Positions 29,711-38,120 of a stretch of DNA of 64,000 nucleotides are shown in pieces (the first letter of the stretch is position 1; every line of letters begins with the position of its first letter). A program made the translations under genes and the position numbers. Source of the stretch: Paenibacillus gallinarum (lineage in GTDB: Bacteria; Bacillota; Bacilli; Paenibacillales; Paenibacillaceae); contig NZ_JACSQL010000007.1 in assembly GCF_014836635.1 (NCBI RefSeq), positions 62,001-126,000 on the forward strand. Direction: 5' to 3'. The notes under the pieces are model-generated. The model was not told where the DNA came from and did not search any database. It saw only the letters and a list, made by a program, of their open reading frames with translations.

Positions 29711-29758
29711 TGACATAAATTATGTCAATAATATATACGATGACATAATTTATGTCAA
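29711..29758 (-). promoter_or_regulatory. Sigma-A promoter wrapped by two identical operators
   Basis: On the minus strand TTGACA (29753-29758), exactly 17 bp, then TATATT (29730-29735). The dyad TGACATAAATTATGTCA at 29711-29727 and its reverse complement at 29741-29757 are spaced 30 bp centre to centre. One covers the -35 and the other the start site and leader, ending against the SD. Confidence 0.85.
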
Positions 29759-29816
29759 TATTTAGTATTTAAACGAAGGAAATGGTAAATAAAATATTAT
29801 AAGAGCGTATGAAAAA

Positions 29817-29844
29817 AACAGTAGTCGGATACTTGACTACTGTT
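29817..29844 (-). terminator. Terminator of the small-gene cluster
   Basis: A 10-bp stem AACAGTAGTC with an 8-nt loop, followed by TTTTTTT on the minus strand. It lies about 120 bp past the stop of the gene at 29967 and closes the 31-30 kb cluster. Confidence 0.8.
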
Positions 29845-29966
29845 GCATTATTTAATCATTTATTTTGTTTATTGAGTTAGCATTTCTGGTTAGTTCATAT
29901 ATTGGCTCAATCGGGTAAACTTAAATCCCAATTTATCTTTACTTCTTATTCTTTTCATCCTAGTAT

Positions 29967-30392
29967 TTAGAAGCTACTAATTATTGCGTTCCTGTATAAA
30001 TGACCTTCAGGGAGATACAGAGGGGAATCAGGCTCATCCTGAAAGGCACCATGTATTTTATTCTCGCCTTCATTAGCTACAACAACAAATATGGTTTCAT
30101 CTTCTCTATCCTTAACCCAATCTCCCACTTTTAAAGTGGACAAATTCGGGTCGGTAATAGCTACATTTATATTCTCCTCTGTCCAAGTTACGCCTTGATC
30201 TGTGCTAATCGTACACAGTTTGAAACGCGGCTTGTGTCGATGTTCATTTAGAAAAGAAAATAAATCTTCCCCAAAGATCCTCCCGACTTCATTGTCGTTC
30301 TGTTCGTTAACAAGACTACTATTTCGTACCTTTGCAGCAGCCCTGCGTTTTATTCTCCGTGCTTTTCGTTTATCTACTTTATGTATACTCAT
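29967..30392 (-). CDS. Hypothetical protein with basic N-terminus (141 aa)
   Basis: No family recognised. The first ~22 residues are strongly basic (RKARRIKRRAAAK). The remainder is a soluble mixed alpha/beta domain with CTISTDQGVTWTEENINV, LKVGDWVKDREDETIFVVV and SPLYLPEGHLYRNAI. It is the last of three small genes of unknown function ending at a good terminator. The basic tail could bind nucleic acid or acidic partner proteins; this is speculation. Confidence 0.6.
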   Translation of the reverse strand: MSIHKVDKRKARRIKRRAAAKVRNSSLVNEQNDNEVGRIFGEDLFSFLNEHRHKPRFKLCTISTDQGVTWTEENINVAITDPNLSTLKVGDWVKDREDETIFVVVANEGENKIHGAFQDEPDSPLYLPEGHLYRNAIISSF

Positions 30393-30435
30393 TGTTGTCT
30401 AAGCTCCTCTAAAGAATTAAAATAATCAACACCTA

Positions 30436-30744
30436 TTAAAAACGTATTGTTGCTTCTGGCACGATATCACCTGTATTTTTGAGCCTAACTGCAACTTTAT
30501 CATTATATTTGTCAACATTAAGCCAGCCGATAAAATCATCTGGACCATAGACATTTACATAATCAGCAAATGATATCTCTCCATCACTTTCCACAAATTC
30601 TGTATATATTCTAAATGGGTGATTTCCTTCGATCGTACTCATCCAGCTTCCAAACTCTTGTTGTAACTCCTCTAAATTAGTACCAATCTCATCGATTACA
30701 TTATAGTAAAATGGATCCTCATGTATCATAATTGCAATAATCAT
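30436..30744 (-). CDS. Hypothetical acidic protein (about 102 aa)
   Basis: Start taken as the ATG at 30742-30744, about 8 nt after AGGTGA; a GTG at 30756 or an ATG at 30729 are alternatives. The product is soluble and acidic, with IGTNLEELQQEFGSWMS, FADYVNVYGPDDFIGWLN and a C-terminal VAVRLKNTGDIVPEATIRF. No family recognised. Its SD overlaps the stop codon of the gene upstream, so translation is probably coupled. Confidence 0.6.
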   Translation of the reverse strand: MIIAIMIHEDPFYYNVIDEIGTNLEELQQEFGSWMSTIEGNHPFRIYTEFVESDGEISFADYVNVYGPDDFIGWLNVDKYNDKVAVRLKNTGDIVPEATIRF

Positions 30745-30757
30745 AATAGTAATCACC

Positions 30758-31174
30758 TCAAGTCAGTTTTAGGATTTTCATTCCCTCAATTAATCCGGGA
30801 GCCAGGGTTACTCGGTGTAAAAAGAAATCCATTAACTCTTCATACGTAAGTAGCGCGATATACCTACTATGCTTATTTAGCAGTTCTTCATCATTCTCTT
30901 TAATTTCGATCTCAATAATTTCTATCGTGTTATTATAAAAATGATGTCTTTCCCCTCTTTCATGATATCCAATGGAAGCTACCGCATAAATAGTTTTCAA
31001 ATCTTGAAGATCACAATTCGAAAGAACTTGTTTTAGCATCGATTTTTTGTTTGTAATATTTATGTTCTGTTGAACATTAGAACTTTGTTCTTGTGAAAAC
31101 AAGACTTCTGATTGTCTATAAATATCAATGAGCTGATTAATAATTCCAACATTTTTTTGTGCGATCAGATACAT
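30758..31174 (-). CDS. Hypothetical protein (138 aa)
   Basis: No confident family. An N-terminal helix (IAQKNVGIINQLIDIYRQS) is followed by a Gln/Asn-rich linker, LKTIYAVASIGYHERGE, an acidic strand IEIIEIEIKENDEEL, and a helical end. The IYAVASIGYHERGE part faintly recalls DUF3775-like proteins, but I would not rely on it. ATG follows AAGGAGATG. It begins 52 bp after the RCC1-repeat gene and is tightly linked to the next two small genes. Confidence 0.6.
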   Translation of the reverse strand: MYLIAQKNVGIINQLIDIYRQSEVLFSQEQSSNVQQNINITNKKSMLKQVLSNCDLQDLKTIYAVASIGYHERGERHHFYNNTIEIIEIEIKENDEELLNKHSRYIALLTYEELMDFFLHRVTLAPGLIEGMKILKLT

Positions 31175-31226
31175 TATCTTTTTTCATCTCCTTGCAGGAA
31201 GTTTATTCTCATCTTGTTTCTGATCT

Positions 31227-32666
31227 TCACTTTGGTAGATTAATATAAATGGTATTCTTATCTGACTGCCACTTGACCTCGGCTCCTAACGTTTCAGAAA
31301 GGAAGCGAAGAGGAACCATTGTCACGTAATTCACACTTATTGGTTTCAACTCGCCCGTTAAAGTCTCACCGTTCAGTTTCATTCCTTCGGAAGAAGTATT
31401 AATTTCAATCGTAATATCGTCTTTTTTCACCACACCCTTGAAGTTACCTTGATTCCATTCAATGGTAGCGCCTAGCGGTTCGAATACTCCTCGTAGCGGT
31501 ACATAGCTAACATTGTTAATAATGATCGGTGGAATGACTAAACTTAGTGTTTCTCCTTTCATGACAACATTTATAGGAGCATTAACAGGTTTCGGTTCAG
31601 ATGGCTCTCCAAGTTCCATGGTCCATTTCATAACTGTCCCGTTTTTGAGAAGTGCGTAATGACCACTAAACTGGCTGCTTGCCAGATCCACTGCATCATT
31701 GATCCCCTTAACTTGTAAAGCTTTGTAAGAAGGCCCATCCCAGTAACTGTCCCATGTCCATACTGTACCGTCTTTTTTAATGATGCTAATAAAAGAAGAA
31801 CTGCTACCGCCGACAATCTGACGAGCATTTTCTGCCCTCTGGACTTTTACCGGAATTAGCAATTCCCCCGGAGTAGGAAACTGCTTTGAGTTGTTCCATG
31901 TCCATACGGTTCCATCTGTTTGTATAGCTGCTCCCCTCTGTCGAGATGTAGCAATTGCCGTATATTCCTGTGCTCCGTTTATTGCTGTTGGATTTCTTAA
32001 TTTGTCTGAGTTCGTGTCATATAGCCTCGTCCCCCATACATGTACTTTCCCTCGATTATCCAGCATCATCGCCGATCCATTACCAACCGAAATTTCCAAA
32101 CCAGAAGAAAGTCCTTCAACCTTAACGGGTTTATTGGAAGGGGGATTTACTCGATCTGTCTTTCCCCATTGCCACACTGTACCGTCTTCTAGCAACGCAA
32201 GGCTCTGATTACTTTCAGCGGCAATCGCCTTCACATTTACTAACTCTTTTATCTGTACAGGTTCTAATGCTTTGTCATAAGATGTAATCCCAATACCAAG
32301 CTGTCCATCTTCATTTGATCCCGTTGCCCAGACTGTGCCATCGTTTTTCAAGATCAGTGTATGTCTAGATCCGCTTGCAATATCTTTCGCGTTGTCGATC
32401 TTCATCTGAACAGGAGACGTAGATGGAACCGTGTATCCGTTTCCGAGCAACCCGCTATTTCGAAAACCACCCCATGCCCAGACCGTACCATCTTTTTTGA
32501 TCGCATAAACTGCCCTCTCTCCTCCAGAGATTGCTACGACATCCGACAATATCTTCTCATTGTTACCTGATAGATCTGAAGCATAGAGGTTCGCGGGCAT
32601 TAACAAAGTAACCACCGCTATCAGTCCGCTCAATATTGCTGTTTTAAAAGTTCCACGCCTCATCAT
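31227..32666 (-). CDS. Secreted RCC1-repeat protein with copper-amine-oxidase-like stalk domain
   Basis: 479 aa from the ATG at 32664-32666 (AGGAAGG 9 nt upstream). A signal peptide ends near NLYASD. Residues 40-350 carry six or seven RCC1/BNR-like blades, each with the TVWxWG motif (TVWAWGGFRNSGLLGNG, TVWATGSNEDGQLGIG, TVWQWGK, KVHVWGT, TVWTWNN). The C-terminal ~110 residues form the copper amine oxidase N-terminal-like domain (VPLRGVFEPLGATIEWN and VPLRFLSETLGAEVKW), a common Paenibacillus surface module. It is probably a beta-propeller on the cell envelope with an unknown ligand. Confidence 0.86.
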   Translation of the reverse strand: MMRRGTFKTAILSGLIAVVTLLMPANLYASDLSGNNEKILSDVVAISGGERAVYAIKKDGTVWAWGGFRNSGLLGNGYTVPSTSPVQMKIDNAKDIASGSRHTLILKNDGTVWATGSNEDGQLGIGITSYDKALEPVQIKELVNVKAIAAESNQSLALLEDGTVWQWGKTDRVNPPSNKPVKVEGLSSGLEISVGNGSAMMLDNRGKVHVWGTRLYDTNSDKLRNPTAINGAQEYTAIATSRQRGAAIQTDGTVWTWNNSKQFPTPGELLIPVKVQRAENARQIVGGSSSSFISIIKKDGTVWTWDSYWDGPSYKALQVKGINDAVDLASSQFSGHYALLKNGTVMKWTMELGEPSEPKPVNAPINVVMKGETLSLVIPPIIINNVSYVPLRGVFEPLGATIEWNQGNFKGVVKKDDITIEINTSSEGMKLNGETLTGELKPISVNYVTMVPLRFLSETLGAEVKWQSDKNTIYINLPK

Positions 32667-32984
32667 ACCCATTCCCCTTCCTGTAACTTTTAGTTGCCTT
32701 TTAGCCCATTAATCTAAAAAACTATAATTAACCACCAGATCTTCGGATAACATAAGTGCATATATACATGCCCAGTAACTTCTCTATAAAAGTTAACGAC
32801 CTAGAATAAGAGAATGTTTCAAATAATATACAATCAGTAATAAAAAAAGAGCACCTCCCTATGATGGGTTACGGATGAGGTGAAAACCTCAATCCCCATC
32901 TGGAGAATGCTCTAATATGAAGTTTAAGAGGGAATCAATGACAGATATCCCCCTTAAACGATTCTAAATCCATGGCTGTCTAAC
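32667..32984. other. Intergenic region with a nested RNA hairpin
   Basis: 318 bp between the LOG-family gene and the RCC1 gene. The only clear structure is the 66-nt nested hairpin at 32848-32913. I found no ORF with a ribosome site and no strong promoter pair for the RCC1 gene. Confidence 0.6.
32848..32913 (-). terminator. Large nested hairpin followed by a T-run
   Basis: Read on the minus strand, AGAGCA/TGCTCT, TCTCC/GGGAGG, GATGGG/CCCATC and GGATTGAGGT/ACCTCATCC nest inside one another and are followed by TTTTTTT. It could be the terminator of the LOG-family gene, or a structured leader of the RCC1 gene about 180 nt downstream. It is longer and more branched than an ordinary terminator. 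Confidence 0.6.
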
Positions 32985-33566
32985 TTATGTCTGTTGCTCT
33001 GTAATATATGTTTTGATTGCAGGAGGTTCGTAAGTATGGAATAGTTGAAGCAGTTCACCTATATCCTCTGTAGATATCGCCATTCCTCGGTATTTTTCCT
33101 GTAGAAAACCCTCTTTCACCATATGATCAAATAGGGTTAACAGCGGATCATAATATCGATTCACATTGAGAAAACCAAAGGGTTTTTGATGCAGTCCTAA
33201 TTGAGCCCATGTAAAAATCTCAAAGAACTCTTCTAGAGTACCTGGACCGCCTGGTAACATGATAAATCCATCTGCTAGTTCAGCCATTTTCGCTTTTCTA
33301 TCATGCATGGATTCTACTACAATGAGTTCTGTTAAACCTTTGTGAGATTTCTCTCTTTCTTCTAGAAATCTAGGCATGATACCAGTAACATGACCCCCGT
33401 TTTCTAAGACTGCATCTGCTACTGCTCCCATAACCCCTACACTGGCTCCTCCATACACTAGACCAATGTTATGTCTCGCTAACTCTTCTCCTAATCTCTT
33501 AGCTGCCTCCTTATACTCCATACTTGTTCCGTCGCTTGATCCACAAAATACAGCTATTTTTCTCAT
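32985..33566 (-). CDS. LOG-family protein (TIGR00730; nucleotide 5'-monophosphate phosphoribohydrolase)
   Basis: 193 aa, the normal length. The Rossmann start AVFCGSSDG, the mid motif SMHDRKAKMAELADGFI and the signature LPGGPGTLEEFFEIFTWAQLG define the LOG family. Plant and some bacterial members release cytokinin bases from riboside monophosphates; in most bacteria the role is broader purine-monophosphate glycosidic cleavage. It is a single gene ending at the nested hairpin terminator. Confidence 0.92.
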   Translation of the reverse strand: MRKIAVFCGSSDGTSMEYKEAAKRLGEELARHNIGLVYGGASVGVMGAVADAVLENGGHVTGIMPRFLEEREKSHKGLTELIVVESMHDRKAKMAELADGFIMLPGGPGTLEEFFEIFTWAQLGLHQKPFGFLNVNRYYDPLLTLFDHMVKEGFLQEKYRGMAISTEDIGELLQLFHTYEPPAIKTYITEQQT

Positions 33567-33698
33567 TTAACACTCCCCCTTATTACAGATTATTCCAATA
33601 TTATCTTATGACCTTTTCCATTATTAGTGATGTTGATCGAAAAATTGTTTTTGCTGGCGGCGCAAGTTTCGCATCTTGGAGGTATGGTATAGGACTTC

Positions 33699-34415
33699 TT
33701 ACTCCACTTCCATTGAATGTACTTTTTGCATCAGATTTATCGAAGAGAGAATTCCAACAATGATCACGATCAGTGCAATTAAATATAAAGTTCCAATGTT
33801 TAATGTCGCATTTACTAGAATGTTGCACATCAATGATCCAAGAAGAACGGCTGATACAATCGTAGTTGGGACTGATTTTTTATTAAATCCGATGGCAACT
33901 GCAATAATACCGATACTTGCAGATATAAAAGCCATAACAATTGTTGTTTTAAGAGCGAGAAGCATGAATGCCACAGTAAATGGTTCGTTTACGAGGGGTA
34001 TAAATCTTTCTGTAACTCCAAATATGGTGAAAATAAGCACATCGCTAATGATTAATGAAAGAATCGTGAATATACTCACAACGCTTAATTTGGAAAGAAA
34101 TATCTTTTTTCTGCTGACTGGATATGAGAACAGCAATAGAGGGCGTTTTCCGGAATAATCATCGATAATAAACTTGGAGTACATCACAGCCGATAAGACA
34201 CAAAAAGCAGCCATATTGAGTACTGCGAATAAAGGAATAAGGTTGTTATAACCGATAAACAATTGCATGTCCTTATCATCAGGTTCAAGTTGGGGTAAAT
34301 AAGCAAAAAGATACAGAATTCCTAACATGGATAATGCAATAATGATACTCGGCGTTACATATGTACGGACATGGTTTCTCTCTAATTCCAGCTTAATAAG
34401 CTTAAGCATCAACAT
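33699..34415 (-). CDS. ABC-2 type permease (BcrB-like)
   Basis: 238 aa with six hydrophobic segments. It begins with a short cytoplasmic N-terminus (LIKLELERNHVRTYV) and has the loop SGKRPLLLFSYPVSRKKIFLSKL between TM2 and TM3, as in BcrB/ABC-2 exporters that work with a BcrA-like ATPase. It overlaps the ATPase gene by 14 bp, so the two are translationally coupled. These two-gene exporters often confer tolerance to bacitracin, lantibiotics or self-made peptides; no peptide gene is visible here. Confidence 0.88.
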   Translation of the reverse strand: MLMLKLIKLELERNHVRTYVTPSIIIALSMLGILYLFAYLPQLEPDDKDMQLFIGYNNLIPLFAVLNMAAFCVLSAVMYSKFIIDDYSGKRPLLLFSYPVSRKKIFLSKLSVVSIFTILSLIISDVLIFTIFGVTERFIPLVNEPFTVAFMLLALKTTIVMAFISASIGIIAVAIGFNKKSVPTTIVSAVLLGSLMCNILVNATLNIGTLYLIALIVIIVGILSSINLMQKVHSMEVE

Positions 34416-35136
34416 CTCTCCCCATCATGATCGCCATAAAATAATCCTCAAGTCCTTTCGGAAATTTTGCTTTTATATCTGACATGGAAACCTCTCGAAC
34501 TACGGTTCCATCAACAATAACACCGATGGTATCGGCAATATGCTCAATCACGGTCAGGATATGACTGGAGATAAGTATGGTCATATTCTCGCTCTTCACT
34601 AGGTCAAGGAATAGTTCACGCATTTCTCTAATCCCCATCGGATCAAGACCATTAATCGGTTCATCCAAAATCAACAATTGAGGTTTATGGGCGATAGCTC
34701 TCGCAATTGCTAATCGTTGACGCATGCCGAGAGAAAACTTGGAAACAGGCTGAGTACCTGTCTTTTTTAGTCCAACCATTGATAAGTAAGAACTTATATC
34801 TGTCGTATCCGCACCCATATATGCCAGATGGATTTCTAGATTTTTTGTAGCAGATAGATGCTCATAGAAGATAGGGATATCAATCAAGGTACCTATGTTT
34901 TGCAGAATTTCATTTCGTTGCTGTACCGTATCTTTCCCTAAAACAAGTGCTTCTCCCATAGTAGGTGTTAGGAGACCGGATAGCATTTTAAATACTGTTG
35001 TTTTTCCTGCTCCATTGGCCCCTAAGAATCCATAAATTGTTCCTTTTTGTACGGACATGTTACAGTTCTTAATAATATCGTTACCACCAAACGTTTTCGT
35101 TAAATTTTCTACTTTTACAGCCAGAGTATTATTCAC
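34402..35136 (-). CDS. ABC exporter ATP-binding protein (BcrA/YxlF-like)
   Basis: 244 aa from the GTG at 35134-35136, behind AAGGAGGGG; a GTG six codons earlier lies inside that SD and is rejected. Walker A is GANGAGKTT, the Q-loop is near GTLIDIP, the signature is FSLGMRQRLAIARA, and Walker B is LLILDEPINGLDP followed by the H-loop in ISSHIL. The YQ-like GLDPMGIREMR form is typical of the antibiotic/lantibiotic exporter subfamily. It powers the permease encoded by the overlapping gene. Confidence 0.92.
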   Translation of the reverse strand: MNNTLAVKVENLTKTFGGNDIIKNCNMSVQKGTIYGFLGANGAGKTTVFKMLSGLLTPTMGEALVLGKDTVQQRNEILQNIGTLIDIPIFYEHLSATKNLEIHLAYMGADTTDISSYLSMVGLKKTGTQPVSKFSLGMRQRLAIARAIAHKPQLLILDEPINGLDPMGIREMRELFLDLVKSENMTILISSHILTVIEHIADTIGVIVDGTVVREVSMSDIKAKFPKGLEDYFMAIMMGRDVDA

Positions 35137-35234
35137 GAGTTTCCCCTCCTTCACAACTTTAAAAGGATAGCTCTATACATTGATCAGAACTACCCTTTAT
35201 TTGATACCGTATTATGCATCCTCTTTATGTAAGA

Positions 35235-36041
35235 TTAGAACAACGTTAGAGTTCGTCCCCCAGGAATTTCAACAGGCTGTTCGTCGAGCAGCACCCATAC
35301 ACTCTGAGCAGAAGGGTTAAAGACCAAATGTTGATCTGCTGAAAACCTTAAATTCTTGTATGCCTTCACATAATCAACGATCTCTATATTTGTGGCGTAC
35401 CATATATCGTCTCGCCCACCAATATACTCGCAAAACTGTTCCATGACTTCCCAATTGTCTTTATCATCAAATTCGTAACTATGACCCCATACATACATCA
35501 GGTTAATATTCTTTGGAGGCAGTGATACAAACGTTTCGGCATGTTGCATCAGATTCTGATTGTGGTGACAGGTCGCTTTCCACTCCAAAAAGTTTTCTGG
35601 AAGTTGGTATCCGCCCGTTGTCTGTACAACCCTTGCATATTCGATTCCGAAAATAGGTAACATTTCAATGATCTCCTGGCTGTACGAACCATTAGGATAA
35701 GACATTCCTCTAACCGGATACCCAAATAGCCGCTCCAAATTTTTTCGATCGTCCATGATTTCATAGAGGACTTGCTCCTTAGGACAGCGGGCAATCGAAG
35801 GATGGGTAACAGTATGTACGGATACTTCATGACCTTGATACACTTCGAGGGACTCTTCTTCCGTCAGCCGGGCCCGATACCTTGTATCGCCAAACATCCC
35901 CGAGTTAATATGAAAGGTTCCCTTGATTCCATTCTCATTAAAGATGGAGGCCAGTCTCCTGTCAGATAGGACACCGTCGTCATAACTCATCGTGAGGGCT
36001 TTCAGTTTACCTTCCGGATAACAGCTAAGAATTTTAGGCAT
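35235..36041 (-). CDS. Polysaccharide deacetylase-like protein (NodB fold)
   Basis: 268 aa. MSYDDGVLSDRRLA supplies the catalytic/metal Asp pair, HEVSVHTVTHPSI the two metal His, and MSYPNGSYS the third motif. The later catalytic His may be in YVWGHSYEF. There is no signal peptide. The C-terminal ~40 residues (FSADQHLVFNPSAQSVWVLLD) form a small beta extension. It is a distinct branch from the CE4 protein at 5.5 kb, and the substrate is unknown. The ATG follows AGGAGC; it stands alone. Confidence 0.85.
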   Translation of the reverse strand: MPKILSCYPEGKLKALTMSYDDGVLSDRRLASIFNENGIKGTFHINSGMFGDTRYRARLTEEESLEVYQGHEVSVHTVTHPSIARCPKEQVLYEIMDDRKNLERLFGYPVRGMSYPNGSYSQEIIEMLPIFGIEYARVVQTTGGYQLPENFLEWKATCHHNQNLMQHAETFVSLPPKNINLMYVWGHSYEFDDKDNWEVMEQFCEYIGGRDDIWYATNIEIVDYVKAYKNLRFSADQHLVFNPSAQSVWVLLDEQPVEIPGGRTLTLF

Positions 36042-36230
36042 ACAAAATACAGCTCCTTTTCATATAATATTCACCTACAAATTGTATCACATAAATAAAC
36101 CATAAATTACATAATAAGGTAGAATCAAATAAGGATACTGCATAAACTTCCTTGACTACAACAAAAGTGACTCCTCTACTTTTACATTCTATGGAAGGCC
36201 ACCCTTAACTGGAGTCGTTTTGTGATGACT

Positions 36231-36404
36231 CTAGAAAAAAACGCCTATAAGTATCAAAATAAGCGGTCCAACAAATGAAAATCCAAATACGATCGCCATA
36301 ATTGCAAATGGTGTCGACAGGCCTTTCCTGATATTTAGATTATCTAGTTTTTCGTTTATTCTTTTCAGTTCTTCTAGTATTTCCTTATTCATTTCATCTG
36401 ACAT
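36231..36404 (-). CDS. Small membrane protein, 57 aa
   Basis: An ATG at 36402-36404 lies 5 nt after GGAGGG, a strong site. The product has a charged helix (MNKEILEELKRINEKLDNL) with heptad-like leucines, then a hydrophobic span of about 25 residues rich in Phe, Ile, Val and Gly to the C-terminus. This is the form of a single-pass membrane protein with a short cytoplasmic coiled coil. It sits between tyrS and the deacetylase gene. No family recognised, but start signal and composition make it convincing. Confidence 0.7.
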   Translation of the reverse strand: MSDEMNKEILEELKRINEKLDNLNIRKGLSTPFAIMAIVFGFSFVGPLILILIGVFF

Positions 36405-36451
36405 GCTAACCCTCCATAATATAATGATTTCATAGCAATCGGAATCTGGTA

Positions 36452-37742
<1,291 letters not shown>

Positions 37743-37762
37743 TTATAATTAGAAAACAAAAA

Positions 37763-37980
37763 GACAACCTTCTATCCCATAAAGGGACGAGAAGATTGTC
37801 TCGCGGTACCACCCTGATTAAAGAAGCATTCCTAACTTCTTTCACTTCATTTGATTAACGGCATGAGGATGCCGGGAAAAGTTACTTAAGATTCAATCAT
37901 GTTCCCTTTTCCAACTCCGGAAGTGTAATTCGGAAAGATGTCAGCACCGGTTTACACCAACCACCGGCTCTCTGGAGCAT
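37763..37980 (-). promoter_or_regulatory. T-box riboswitch, tyrosine specifier (UAC)
   Basis: Read on the minus strand. Stem I (37977 to 37915) has the AGAGAG kink-turn region and GGUGGUUGGUG distal loop; the specifier UAC is in GAAUUACAC at 37925-37927. The conserved T-box AGGGTGGTACCGCG lies at 37802-37815, followed by a terminator stem (37763-37800) and TTTTT. Uncharged tRNA-Tyr would favour the antiterminator and allow tyrS transcription. Confidence 0.95.
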
Positions 37981-38120
37981 TCGTTCATCTTTCTTACTTT
38001 GGTTATAAAAACCTTTCCATCACTGTTTTGTTTGATTTTCAATTTTTACCATTTAATCATACATATAGAAGTGTGTCAACTTTGATTTATCTCCTATTTT
38101 ATTCTACATAAATACATAAT

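Noticed and set aside
33676-34158. 160-codon plus-strand ORF over the ABC permease
   Set aside because: Antisense to a gene that overlaps and matches its ATPase partner; no start signal; composition of a shadow frame.
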